NCBI RefSeq assembly: GCF_005884405.1
Contig: NZ_VCAO01000008.1
Coordinates: 1 to 64,000, forward strand
Direction: 5' to 3'
Source: Qipengyuania marisflavi
Lineage (GTDB): Bacteria > Pseudomonadota > Alphaproteobacteria > Sphingomonadales > Sphingomonadaceae
Length of the DNA: 64,000 nucleotides
Below are positions 16,368 through 25,047 of the stretch, one piece after another; position 1 is the first letter of the stretch; each line of letters begins with the position of its first letter. A program made the position numbers and the translations under genes. Below the pieces are notes generated by a model. That model was not told the DNA's origin. It ran no database searches and saw only the letters and a list, made by a program, of their open reading frames with translations.

Positions 16368-18890
16368 TTAAAGCACCCGTTCGCGCAGTTCGATTTCGAA
16401 GACTTCGAGGCTGTCGCCCGGCTTGATGTCGTTGGTGTCTTCCAGCACCACACCACATTCCAGACCGGTGCGGACTTCGTCCACATCGTCCTTGAACCGG
16501 CGCAACGACGCAATGGTCGTGGCCGAAACGATAACATCGTCGCGGGTGAGACGCGCGTGGAGGCCCTTGCGGATAACGCCTTCGGTGACCAGCAGACCGG
16601 CTGCCTTGTCCTTCTTGCCCGAACGGAACACCTCCTTGACATCGGCACGGCCAAGCACGTGCTCGATCTTCTCAGGACCAAGCTCGCCGGCCATCTCCTT
16701 CGCGATTTCCTCGGTCAGGTGATAGATCACGTCGTAATACATCATCCGCACCTTATCGCGGTTGACCAGCAGGCGGGCCTTGGCGTTGGGACGCACATTG
16801 AAGCCCAGAATCGGGGCCTTGCTCGCCGCCGCCAGCATCACGTCGCTTTCAGTGATCGCACCCACGCCCGCATTCAGCACGCGGACCTTGATGAGATCGT
16901 TGGAAAGGTTGTGCAGCGCGGTCACGATGGCTTCGACACTGCCCTGTACGTCGGCTTTCACCAGCACGGGGAATTCGACAAGATCGCTCTGCAGATTGCT
17001 GAACATGGTGTCGAAATTGGTCGGCGCCAGCGCGGTGCGCTTCTCGGTCGCCTTCTCCTGCCGATACTGCGCCACTTCACGGGCACGCTGCTCGTTTTCG
17101 ACCACGGTCATCTGCTCGCCCGCACCCGGTACGCCGCCGAGGCCCAGGACCTCGACCGGCATCGAGGGTCCTGCTTCCTTGATCTGCTTGCCCTGATCGT
17201 TGACGATGGCGCGCACCCGGCCGCTTTCGGTGCCGACGACAAAGGTGTCGCCGCGCTTCAGCGTGCCGCGTGTCACCAGCACAGTGGCAACCGGGCCGCG
17301 GCCCTTGTCCAGCTGTGCCTCGATCACGGTGGCTTCCGCATCGCGGTCCGGGTTGGCTTTCAGTTCCAGCAGTTCGGATTGCAGCGCGATCTTTTCGAGC
17401 AATTCGTCAAGACCAGTGCCCTCCTTGGCGGAGATTTCCACGTCCTGCACTTCGCCCGACATCGCCTCGACGATGACTTCGTGCTCCAGCAGGCGCTCGC
17501 GAATTTTCTGCGCATTGGCTTCGGGCTTGTCGATCTTGTTGATCGCCACGATCATCGGGACGCCCGCCGCCTGGGTGTGTTTGATGGCTTCGATGGTCTG
17601 CGGCATGATGCCGTCATCCGCCGCAACCACCAGCACCACGATATCGGTGACATTGGCACCGCGCGCGCGCATTTCGGTAAAGGCAGCATGTCCGGGCGTG
17701 TCGAGGAAGGTGATGACCTGCTTGTCCTTGGTGGTCACCTGATAGCTGCCAATGTGCTGGGTGATGCCGCCGGCCTCGCCCTTGGTCACATTGGTGCCGC
17801 GCAGCGCGTCCAGCAGGCTGGTCTTGCCGTGATCGACATGGCCCATGATGGTGACAACCGGGGGACGCGGCTTCAGCGTATCTTCCGGATCATCATTCTG
17901 CGTGGCTTTGATGTCGACATCGCTTTCGGAAACGCGCGTCACATTGTGGCCGAATTCCTCGACCAGCAGCTCTGCGGTGTCCTGATCGATGGTCTGGTTG
18001 ACGGTGACCATCATGTCGAGATTGAACAGCGCCTTGACCAGATCGGCGCCCTTTTCGCCCATCCGCTTGGACAATTCGCCAATGGTGATCGCCTCGGGGA
18101 CGACCACATCGCGGACCTGCTTTTCGCGCGGCTTGGACGAACCGCCGCCCTGCATCCGGCGTTCCTTCTCGCGCGCACGCTTGAGCGCGGCGAGGCTGCG
18201 CGCACGGCGGCCTTCGTCCTCGTTCAGCGCCTTGCTGACAGTCAGCTTGCCCGCACGGCGCTTGTCAGCACGTTCGGGTTCGGCGCGCTTATCGTCTTTC
18301 TTTTTCTTCTCAGGCCGCTTTGGCTCAGGGCGCGCGACCGGCGTGAATTTGCGAGCTGCGGGCGCAGGCGTGGCAACGGGTTGAGCAGGCTCGGCCTTTG
18401 GTTCTACGACTGCTTCCGGCTCAGCGGCGGCCTTGGCGTCCTGCTCGGCCTGTTTGGCGGCATCAGCTTCGGCTTTGCGATTATCCTCGGCGCGCTGCTT
18501 CTCGGTTTCGGAGGCCTTGAGCACTTGGGCATCGTCACGCTTGCGCGCCTGTTCGTTCAGTCGCAGCCGGTCTTCCTCGGCTTCGAGCTGGAGCCGGGCA
18601 ACACGTTCCTGCGGCGTCTCGCCAGCGGGATCCTTGCGCGCGGGCGCCTTCTTCGCGGCAGGCGCGGGCGCAGCGGGTGCTGGCTCGGGTGCCGGAGCAG
18701 GCTCGGCCACAGGTTCGGGCGCGGGCGCAGGCGTTTCGCCAGGCTTGAGCAGCTTACGGCGCCGCTTCACCTCGACCGCAACCTTGTTGGTGCGGCCGTG
18801 GCTGAAGGTCTGCTTGACCTCGCCAGCATCGACCGCCCGCTTCAGGCCAAGCGGTTTGCGGGTGCGCGGGGTTTCGTTTTCGTCGCTCAT
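16368..18890 (-). CDS. infB: Translation initiation factor IF-2
   Basis: The product has 840 residues. It brings fMet-tRNA to the 30S subunit. A charged, Ala/Pro/Glu/Lys-rich N-terminal half (about 1-330) contains an IF2_assoc-like start (KPLGLKRAVDAGEVKQTFSHGR). The GTPase domain follows, with G1 MGHVDHGKTSLLDAL at about 347, DTPGHAAFTEMRARG (G3) and AINKIDKPEA (G4). Domains II, III and the fMet-binding C-terminal domain IV (LECGVVLEDTNDIKPGD) complete it. It is 21 bases downstream of ylxR. Confidence 0.98.
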   Translation of the reverse strand: MSDENETPRTRKPLGLKRAVDAGEVKQTFSHGRTNKVAVEVKRRRKLLKPGETPAPAPEPVAEPAPAPEPAPAAPAPAAKKAPARKDPAGETPQERVARLQLEAEEDRLRLNEQARKRDDAQVLKASETEKQRAEDNRKAEADAAKQAEQDAKAAAEPEAVVEPKAEPAQPVATPAPAARKFTPVARPEPKRPEKKKKDDKRAEPERADKRRAGKLTVSKALNEDEGRRARSLAALKRAREKERRMQGGGSSKPREKQVRDVVVPEAITIGELSKRMGEKGADLVKALFNLDMMVTVNQTIDQDTAELLVEEFGHNVTRVSESDVDIKATQNDDPEDTLKPRPPVVTIMGHVDHGKTSLLDALRGTNVTKGEAGGITQHIGSYQVTTKDKQVITFLDTPGHAAFTEMRARGANVTDIVVLVVAADDGIMPQTIEAIKHTQAAGVPMIVAINKIDKPEANAQKIRERLLEHEVIVEAMSGEVQDVEISAKEGTGLDELLEKIALQSELLELKANPDRDAEATVIEAQLDKGRGPVATVLVTRGTLKRGDTFVVGTESGRVRAIVNDQGKQIKEAGPSMPVEVLGLGGVPGAGEQMTVVENEQRAREVAQYRQEKATEKRTALAPTNFDTMFSNLQSDLVEFPVLVKADVQGSVEAIVTALHNLSNDLIKVRVLNAGVGAITESDVMLAAASKAPILGFNVRPNAKARLLVNRDKVRMMYYDVIYHLTEEIAKEMAGELGPEKIEHVLGRADVKEVFRSGKKDKAAGLLVTEGVIRKGLHARLTRDDVIVSATTIASLRRFKDDVDEVRTGLECGVVLEDTNDIKPGDSLEVFEIELRERVL

Positions 18891-18911
18891 TCTGGCTCGT
18901 TTCTCTATTTA

Positions 18912-19661
18912 TCAATCGGTCAAATCGTCGTCGGCGCGCGCAGCATTGCGTACACCCGGTTCGGTCATCGGCACAGCGTGCCCAAGATAGTGCAACAGGC
19001 GCGTCAGGGCCTTGAGTACCCGCCCGGCAGCAGCATCGTCGGCCAGCGCCAAATGGACGACATTGTCGCGGCCCAATGCCACAGACAAAGCCGCGCGGTC
19101 CAGTGGCAAGGTCATGCCGCGTTCGCCCGACCCCTCGGCCTCGCGTCCGACGCGCCATGCCTGGTCGAGCTTCTTGCGGCCATCTTCGCTGGAATCGCTG
19201 GCGTGCAGCAACAGCGTCACCCCGCCCCCGCGCGCGGTTTCGATAATCCGCTGCGTGCCCAAGATAAGACTTCCCACGCGCATTTCGAGGCCCAACCGGT
19301 CGAGCACCACACGGGTCAGCGCATCTTCGATCTTTTGCGGCAGCTCTTCCGGTATTTCCAACTCGCCCGTCTTATAGGCACGGGCAAGCCCGCCCTTGAG
19401 CTTGCCGCTGGCCATAGCAGCTTCCAGATCGGCGCGATTCGTGCCGATCCAGGCACCGCGTCCCGGCGCGCGTTCCTGCGCATCAGGCAGCACCAGACCG
19501 CTGGGCGAGATTGCCAGCCGCACCAGAGTGTCGCGCGCCAGTACTTCGCCGGTAATAACGCAGCGGCGTTCCGGGCAGGACTTGGCGCGCCCGGAATCTC
19601 TCCGTGCCGTGGGCGCTTCAGCGGTGTCGGACGTCAGGCGCTCATTGTGGGGAGTCCGCAT
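18912..19661 (-). CDS. ylxR: YlxR (DUF448) domain protein with L7Ae-like C-terminus
   Basis: The product has 249 residues. The DUF448 domain is at about 25-105 (PERRCVITGEVLARDTLVRL, APGRGAWI); in other bacteria YlxR proteins are nucleic-acid-binding or nucleoid-associated. A second domain from about 130 (LEMRVGSLILGTQRI, VHLALADDAAAG) resembles the L7Ae/ribosomal protein eL8-like domain fused to YlxR in alphaproteobacteria. The start MRTPHNERL at 19661 overlaps the nusA 3' end by 20 bases in another frame. Confidence 0.88.
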   Translation of the reverse strand: MRTPHNERLTSDTAEAPTARRDSGRAKSCPERRCVITGEVLARDTLVRLAISPSGLVLPDAQERAPGRGAWIGTNRADLEAAMASGKLKGGLARAYKTGELEIPEELPQKIEDALTRVVLDRLGLEMRVGSLILGTQRIIETARGGGVTLLLHASDSSEDGRKKLDQAWRVGREAEGSGERGMTLPLDRAALSVALGRDNVVHLALADDAAAGRVLKALTRLLHYLGHAVPMTEPGVRNAARADDDLTD

Positions 19662-21315
19662 CGGCGGCCTCCTGAGTGTCGGGTTCGGCAGCGGGAGCTG
19701 CGGCAGCAGCCGGCTCCTCGTCTTCGAACCAATGTGCACGGGCCGCCATGATGATCTCGTTGCCCTGCTCTTCGGAAAGTCCGTATTCGCCCAGCACGCC
19801 GCCCTTGTCCTGCTCGCGCTGCGGCGGACGCTTCATCGGCGGGCCGGAGGCTTCGGGATTGACGCGGCGACGCGGTGCTTCGCGCTTCTTGGCGATCAGC
19901 TCGTCGGTGGCCAGATCGGCCAGATCGTCGAGTGTCTTGATGCCCGCCTTGCCGAGCGTCACCAGCATGGCTTCGCTCAAGTGCGGCAGCTCGGCCAGAT
20001 CGTCTTCGACGCCCAGTTCGCGGCGCGCTTCGCGATGCGCAGTGTCCTGACGTTCCAGTGCCTCGGTGGCGCGATTCTGGAGCTCTTCTGCCAGATCGTC
20101 GTCAAAGCCTTCGATACCGGCCAGTTCGGACAGTTCGACATAGGCGACTTCTTCCAGCTCGGCGAAGCCTTCGGCGACCAGCAGCTGTGACAGCGTTTCG
20201 TCGACGTCGAGTTCTTCCTCGAACATCTTGGAGCGTTCGGCGAATTCCTTCTGCCGCTTCTCGCTCGCCTCTTCCTCGGTCATGATGTCGATCTGGTTGC
20301 CTGTCAGCTGGCTGGCGAGGCGCACGTTCTGGCCGCGGCGACCGATCGCCAGGCTCAGCTGGTCTTCGGGGACCACAACTTCGATGCGGCCTTCTTCTTC
20401 GTCCAGCACCACGCGGCTGACCGTTGCCGGCTGCAGCGCGTTGACGATGAAGGTCGCCTGATCTTCCGACCAGGGAATGATGTCGATCTTCTCGCCCTGC
20501 ATTTCCTGCACCACCGCCTGAACGCGGCTGCCCTTCATGCCGACACAGGCGCCGACCGGGTCGATGCTGCTGTCATGGCTGATCACACCGATCTTGGCGC
20601 GGCTACCCGGGTCACGGGCGGCGGCCTTGATCTCGATGATACCGTCGTAAATTTCGGGCACTTCCTGCGCGAACAGCTTGCGCATGAAATCGGGATGCGC
20701 GCGGCTGAGGAAAATCTGCGGGCCGCGATTGTTGCGTTCCACCTTGGTGATCAGCGCGCGGACACGCTCGCCGGTACGGGCGGCTTCGCGCGGGATCTGC
20801 TGGTCGCGGCGGATCACGCCTTCGGCACGGCCGAGGTTGACGATCACATGGCCAAATTCGACCGATTTGATAACACCGGTGATGATTTCGCCAGCACGGT
20901 CCTTGAACTCTTCGAACTGACGTTCACGCTCGGCATCGCGGACCTTCTGGAAGATGACCTGCTTGGCGCTCTGCGCATCAATGCGGCCCAGATCGACGGG
21001 CGGCAGCGGATCGACGATGAAGTCGCCGATACTGGCGCCGGCTTCCAGCTTCTGGCCCTGCTTGAGGTCCACCTGCTTGAAATAATCCTCAACCTCTTCG
21101 ACCACCTCGACAACACGCCACAGGCGCAGATCGCCGGTCACGGGGTCAAGCTTGGCACGAATGTCGTTTTCGGCACCGTAACGGTTGCGCGCCGACTTCT
21201 GGATCGCTTCTTCCATTGCTTCGATAACGATCGATTTGTCGATCATCTTTTCCGAAGCAACCGCGGTTGCAATCGCAAGCAGCTCTGCCTTGTTGGCGGA
21301 AATTGCACTGGCCAT
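19642..21315 (-). CDS. nusA: Transcription termination/antitermination protein NusA
   Basis: The product has 557 residues. It binds RNA polymerase and nascent RNA, tuning pausing, termination and antitermination. The N-terminal polymerase-binding domain (IDKSIVIEAMEEAIQKSAR), an S1 domain (ITGVIKSVEFGHVIVNLG), two KH domains (DPVGACVGMKGSRVQAVV and LSLAIGRRGQNVRLASQL) and two C-terminal helix-hairpin-helix repeats (about 365-480) are all visible. The acidic tail is alphaproteobacteria-like. Its ATG shares a base with the rimP stop (TGATG). Confidence 0.98.
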   Translation of the reverse strand: MASAISANKAELLAIATAVASEKMIDKSIVIEAMEEAIQKSARNRYGAENDIRAKLDPVTGDLRLWRVVEVVEEVEDYFKQVDLKQGQKLEAGASIGDFIVDPLPPVDLGRIDAQSAKQVIFQKVRDAERERQFEEFKDRAGEIITGVIKSVEFGHVIVNLGRAEGVIRRDQQIPREAARTGERVRALITKVERNNRGPQIFLSRAHPDFMRKLFAQEVPEIYDGIIEIKAAARDPGSRAKIGVISHDSSIDPVGACVGMKGSRVQAVVQEMQGEKIDIIPWSEDQATFIVNALQPATVSRVVLDEEEGRIEVVVPEDQLSLAIGRRGQNVRLASQLTGNQIDIMTEEEASEKRQKEFAERSKMFEEELDVDETLSQLLVAEGFAELEEVAYVELSELAGIEGFDDDLAEELQNRATEALERQDTAHREARRELGVEDDLAELPHLSEAMLVTLGKAGIKTLDDLADLATDELIAKKREAPRRRVNPEASGPPMKRPPQREQDKGGVLGEYGLSEEQGNEIIMAARAHWFEDEEPAAAAAPAAEPDTQEAADADSPQ

Positions 21316-21881
21316 CAGTCGTCAGCCTTTTCTTCTGTAACTTCGAGGATTTCGTCAGCACCGCTCGTATCGAGCGGCCGGGTGGCGGCGATAAGCTCGT
21401 CGGTAAGGACGAGTTTGGCCGAATGAATGGCGGACAGCTGCACAGCGGTTTCGCCTGCCTTGCGGTCTGCCAGGGTAATTGTTTCGCCTTCGATCCCGCG
21501 CAGGATACCGCGAAAATTGCGCGGGCCTTCGGCGGATTTGTCGAGCGAGATCTTGACCTCATGTCCGGCCCAGGCCGCGAAATCCTTCGCGCGGGTCAGC
21601 GGACGGTCGATGCCGGGCGAACTGACTTCGAGGTGATAGGCCCCCGATACCAATGGCTCGTCCTCTTCCTCGGCAGCGTCCATTACGTCCGAGATCCGGC
21701 GCGACAGTGCGGCGCACTGGTCGATCACCAGCTGTCCGGTAGCGGGGTCTTCGGCCATGACCTGCAGCGCCTGCGCGCCATCGCCCGCTTCTGACGCCAT
21801 GATCTTCACCCGCACAAGATCAAAGCCGAGCGCTTGCGCCTCGGGTTCAATCAGTTCGGTCAAGCGTGCCAGATCGGCCAT
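21315..21881 (-). CDS. rimP: Ribosome maturation factor RimP
   Basis: The product has 188 residues, in the family range. It is required for late 30S subunit assembly. LIEPEAQALGFDLVRVKIM starts the N-terminal alpha/beta domain, YHLEVSSPGIDRPLTRAKDF is the family signature, and an SH3-like C-terminal domain follows (LRGIEGETITLADR). The start MADLARLTEL at 21881 is chosen over an ATG 38 codons upstream. It heads the minus-strand cluster; the 142-base gap before the methyltransferase stop (22024) probably holds the main promoter. Confidence 0.95.
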   Translation of the reverse strand: MADLARLTELIEPEAQALGFDLVRVKIMASEAGDGAQALQVMAEDPATGQLVIDQCAALSRRISDVMDAAEEEDEPLVSGAYHLEVSSPGIDRPLTRAKDFAAWAGHEVKISLDKSAEGPRNFRGILRGIEGETITLADRKAGETAVQLSAIHSAKLVLTDELIAATRPLDTSGADEILEVTEEKADD

Positions 21882-22023
21882 TCGGTCTCCAAGTTTCGCC
21901 CCGGTGTTCGCCCTGATGCAGGAACGGAGTTTCGCGCCGGCCCCTTGCGGCGCCAGCCCCTCCAGTCTTGCGACGATGTCGGGAATGACGGCCAAATAGG
22001 CGCAGCTGCCGTGAAACGCAAGC

Positions 22024-22812
22024 CTAGAAGCGCGGTTTATAAGCGACCAGTGTCAGCGAGTAGTCGGCATAGCCAAACAGCCGCGCAATCGGGCGGTCCA
22101 GCAGCAGCGGAAGGATGCGCATCGGGAAGGTTACCAGAAAGCCCAGCCTGCCGAACTTGCGCATCAGCGTGGTGAGTTTCTGGCTGAAAAAGCCGCTGCA
22201 TCCGCCAATCTGCTCCACCACCAGCCCGGCACCCTCAGCCAGTTCGCGCAGCATGGCGGCGGTATAACCGCGCCGCACGTGCCATCCGGTTTCCTCGGTC
22301 GGGAACGGGCCATTATCCACCCCAGTGATCGCGCGGTAATCCTTGTTCGGCGTCGACAGCACCAGCCAGCCGCCGGATTTAAGACACGCCTTCAGATCAC
22401 GCATCAGTTTGCGATCATCGAGGATATGTTCGATATTTTCCAGCGACAGCACGTATTCGTAGCGCGCCTTGTGCTGCTCCATCGCGCCCAGCTGGCGGGC
22501 ATCGCCAATCGGGAAGTCTGCGGGCAGCGCGCAAATCGCCGCGCGCTCCTGCGCCACCGCCTGATTGCGCTCGTCCCAGCTCAGCCCGGTGACCCGGTAG
22601 CCGCGCCGCGCCAGATTGAGCGAGAACGCGCCTGTGCCGCAGCCGACATCAAAGGCCGCCTCAGCATTGCCCGTTCGCGGCATGTGGCGTTTTACAAAGC
22701 CCCAGCGGTCCAGCATCAGCAAATCGCCATGCAGCAACGCCGCGCGCGCTCCGAACAGGCGGATCAGCAGCGAACGGTCAAAACGGAATGGCGGCTTGGC
22801 TGGCGCGCTCAC
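22024..22812 (-). CDS. Class I SAM-dependent methyltransferase
   Basis: The product has 262 residues. Motif I AAFDVGCGTGAFSLNLARRG is at about residues 52-71, YEYVLSLENIEHILDD is motif IV, and GGWLVLSTPNKDY is post-motif VI, of the UbiE/Methyltransf_11 type. A hydrophobic C-terminal stretch (about 215-250, RLGFLVTFPMRILPLLLD) suggests membrane association and perhaps a lipid or glycan substrate, which is inference. The start is GTG at 22812, overlapping the stop of the upstream secreted-protein gene by 4 bases (GTGA). Confidence 0.82.
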   Translation of the reverse strand: MSAPAKPPFRFDRSLLIRLFGARAALLHGDLLMLDRWGFVKRHMPRTGNAEAAFDVGCGTGAFSLNLARRGYRVTGLSWDERNQAVAQERAAICALPADFPIGDARQLGAMEQHKARYEYVLSLENIEHILDDRKLMRDLKACLKSGGWLVLSTPNKDYRAITGVDNGPFPTEETGWHVRRGYTAAMLRELAEGAGLVVEQIGGCSGFFSQKLTTLMRKFGRLGFLVTFPMRILPLLLDRPIARLFGYADYSLTLVAYKPRF

Positions 22813-23663
22813 TCGGTCGCCATCATCTCGGGATCGGCCTCCACCGGATCGGCAAAGGCCCCGCCCAGCACCGGCCAGACCACCTTACCGGTCACCACGC
22901 CAAGCGAGAACGGCACGTAATGCCCCACGAAGCTGTGAATTTCGCTGGGGTGTCTGGATTTTGCCTCGGAGGTGTAAAACACCCGCAGGTCGAGTTCGTC
23001 ATCCTCGGGGTCCCAGCTGATTGCCTCACACGCAGAACCAAACCGCTCCCACCCGCGAATTGCGCCGCCATTGAGAGTGAGGACGCGGTAATGGCCTGAC
23101 AGCGGAAAGCTGCCATGCTCAATCATCGGGGTGAGCAAATATACTGACACCTCGTCAAATTCATCGGGCGGCAGCACAACCGTATTGGGCATGGCGTCGG
23201 CGCAAAACTGAAACTGCTCGTTTTCGGCAGTTTTGATTGCGGTGTTGCGCGCAGCCATCAACCGCTCTTCAAGCGTACCAAGCGGCGCAATTGCAATACC
23301 GCCCGAGGTCACTTCGCCGCCGTCGATCACATAGCGAGCGACCTGTACCGGCTGTTCGTCCTGAACGCCGTAAAACACCAGGTCCAGAGCGTCCTGATCG
23401 CTTGGCACCACGACATAGCCCAGCGGCACCACACCCTGAGGAATTGCGGATACGTCTTTGGCAAAGGCATCGCTGCCGTGCCAGGCCGCCTGATCGAATG
23501 CATAAAGCTGCGCGCCGATCCGCTCTGCCTTGCGCGCATCGTCCAGCAGTCGGTCATCGGCCTGCGCAGGGTCCGGCGCATCCGCAGTCTGGGCGGCCAG
23601 CGGCGCAGCAAGTGCGGCGCATCCGGCGAGAATGCCAGCGGTCAGCGATTGGCGAAATGTCAT
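22809..23663 (-). CDS. Secreted protein of unknown function
   Basis: The product has 284 residues. MTFRQSLTAGILAGCAALAA and a probable AQT-type cleavage region form a clear Sec signal peptide of about 25 residues, so the protein is periplasmic or exported. The mature part has no family I recognise. It is acidic, with repeated beta-strand-like segments (GVVPLGYVVVPSDQDALDLV, YVIDGGEVTSGGIAIAPLG, LSGHYRVLTLNGG) and two cysteines (about 155 and 215). It is coupled by a 4-base overlap to the methyltransferase and follows pspF by 32 bases, so it may be in the pspF transcript. Confidence 0.75.
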   Translation of the reverse strand: MTFRQSLTAGILAGCAALAAPLAAQTADAPDPAQADDRLLDDARKAERIGAQLYAFDQAAWHGSDAFAKDVSAIPQGVVPLGYVVVPSDQDALDLVFYGVQDEQPVQVARYVIDGGEVTSGGIAIAPLGTLEERLMAARNTAIKTAENEQFQFCADAMPNTVVLPPDEFDEVSVYLLTPMIEHGSFPLSGHYRVLTLNGGAIRGWERFGSACEAISWDPEDDELDLRVFYTSEAKSRHPSEIHSFVGHYVPFSLGVVTGKVVWPVLGGAFADPVEADPEMMATE

Positions 23664-23695
23664 GTTTGGGCCCTCCATGGGCTACGCTAGCCGTG

Positions 23696-24727
23696 TCACT
23701 CGGCGTCGGTCAATCCGTGCTTCTTTATACAATGCCGCAGCTGGTCATAGCTGAGGCCGAGCGCCTTGGCGGTCTGGCGCTGGTTCCAGCGATGACGGCC
23801 CAGCGCGTGTTCGACAATCGAGCGTTCGTGCGAATCGACCGCGCCGCGCAGATCCTCAATGCTTTCATAATCGGGGGAGGCCGGTGATGCGGCGGGTGCG
23901 GCGCTGGTCGCAGCGGCAGGCTCAGTGGCAGCGCGCTTTGGTGTGAGCGGTTTCCACGGACTATCGAACGGATCGAACACCATATGCGCGATGGGCTCGT
24001 CCCACGCGTCCCAGCGATACACCGCGCGCTCCACCGCATTGCGCAATTCGCGGACATTGCCGGGCCAGGCATAGTCTTCCATCTCCGCCGCGACGTGCTG
24101 CGCGAAACCGGGCCAGCCGTCCCAGCCCAGCTCCGCCGCCATACGCCGCCCGAAATGCGATGCGAGCACGCCGATATCGCCTTCACGCACCCGGAGCGGC
24201 GGCAGCGTGATCACTTCAAAGCTGAGCCGGTCGAGCAGATCGGCACGGAAATCACCGCGATCGGCGCGCGCGGGCAAATCTTCATTGGTCGCGCCGACAA
24301 TCCGCACATCGACCCGCGTCGGACGGCTTGAGCCGATCCGCGTGATCTCGCCATATTCGACCGCGCGCAGCAGGCGTTCCTGCGCGCCGGTGGACAGTGT
24401 ACCCAGCTCATCAAGGAACAGAGTGCCCTTGTCCGCCTCTTCAAAGCGCCCCACCCGCGCCCGGGTTGCGCCGGTAAACGCGCCCGCTTCGTGACCGAAC
24501 AATTCCGCCTCGATCAGCGTTTCGGGCAGCGCCGCGCAATTGAGCGTGACCAGCGGATGCTCCCAGCGGTTCGACAGGCGGTGCAGGCGTTCGGCGATCA
24601 GTTCCTTGCCGGTTCCGCGCTCCCCGATCACCAGCACAGGCCGGTCCATCGGCGCGGCACGACTGGCGCGCTCGACCGCATCGAGGAAGGCGCCTGACTG
24701 GCCGATAAACTGACTTTCCCGCTCCAT
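23696..24727 (-). CDS. pspF: PspF, sigma-54 enhancer-binding activator of the psp operon
   Basis: The product has 343 residues. An AAA+ domain comes directly at the N-terminus without a receiver domain, as in E. coli PspF. Walker A GERGTGKELIAERLH is at about 34, the sigma-54-contacting loop GAFTGATR at about 84, and Walker B TLFLDELGTLS after it. The R-finger region and the C-terminal Fis-type helix-turn-helix (RWNQRQTAKALGLSYDQLRH) complete it. A Pro/Ala-rich linker sits between them. It is divergent from the psp operon. In known systems PspA binds and inhibits PspF until envelope stress releases it. Start MERESQFIGQ at 24727. Confidence 0.96.
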   Translation of the reverse strand: MERESQFIGQSGAFLDAVERASRAAPMDRPVLVIGERGTGKELIAERLHRLSNRWEHPLVTLNCAALPETLIEAELFGHEAGAFTGATRARVGRFEEADKGTLFLDELGTLSTGAQERLLRAVEYGEITRIGSSRPTRVDVRIVGATNEDLPARADRGDFRADLLDRLSFEVITLPPLRVREGDIGVLASHFGRRMAAELGWDGWPGFAQHVAAEMEDYAWPGNVRELRNAVERAVYRWDAWDEPIAHMVFDPFDSPWKPLTPKRAATEPAAATSAAPAASPASPDYESIEDLRGAVDSHERSIVEHALGRHRWNQRQTAKALGLSYDQLRHCIKKHGLTDAE

Positions 24728-24747
24728 ACCCCAACACATAGGGATTT

Positions 24748-24764
24748 TTGCCAAGCTTTGGCAA
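24748..24764. promoter_or_regulatory. Probable PspF upstream activating sequence
   Basis: TTGCCAA-GCT-TTGGCAA is a perfect 7-bp inverted repeat centred about 99 bases before the predicted psp start point, in the range used by PspF. It is also just upstream of pspF, so it could mediate autoregulation. A second small palindrome, TTCGTCGAA (24782-24790), may be a further site. Confidence 0.6.
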
Positions 24765-24827
24765 TCGGAACCAATATGTCGTTCGTCGAAAACTGCGAAA
24801 CTGACGGATTTCTGCGTTTTTTCGGGT

Positions 24828-24844
24828 TTGGCACGGTGCTTGCT
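24828..24844 (+). promoter_or_regulatory. Sigma-54 (-24/-12) promoter of the psp operon
   Basis: TTGGCACG-GTGC-TTGCT matches the sigma-54 consensus (YTGGCACG-N4-TTGCW) at all key positions, with GG (24830-24831) and GC (24842-24843) separated by exactly 10 bases. Predicted start about 24855. The divergent activator pspF and the operon content support it. Confidence 0.92.
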
Positions 24845-24894
24845 GAACAGGAGACAACAGCCACTATGGCAAATCTTATCGGGAGGACCCCACC

Positions 24895-25047
24895 ATGTAC
24901 AATCGCAGCTTTTTCCGGACCCGGGTTGGCCAGGCCGCGCTGGCGAGCATTACAGCGATGGTCGCTTTCGTCACGCTGAGCTCGCACATCACGGTCACCG
25001 CACCGACACCCGGCCTGGCGATGTATCAGCAGGTCGAGATTGCATGA
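24895..25047 (+). CDS. Small membrane protein at the head of the psp operon (50 aa)
   Basis: ATG at 24895 is preceded by GGGAGGACCCCACC, a strong ribosome site. The 50-residue product (MYNRSFFRTRVGQAALASIT onward) has a single hydrophobic segment (AALASITAMVAFVTLSS) after a basic N-terminus, so it is probably a single-pass inner-membrane or signal-anchored peptide. It is the first gene after the sigma-54 promoter. Its stop overlaps an ATG (ATGA at 25044) that is in frame with pspA. No family is recognised; its place suggests a role in the envelope-stress response. Confidence 0.65.
   Translation: MYNRSFFRTRVGQAALASITAMVAFVTLSSHITVTAPTPGLAMYQQVEIA

Noticed and set aside
16557-19751. Very long plus-strand open frame (over 1000 codons) across infB and ylxR
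   Set aside because: It is the antisense of two unmistakable translation genes; its composition mirrors their codon bias and it has no family motifs.
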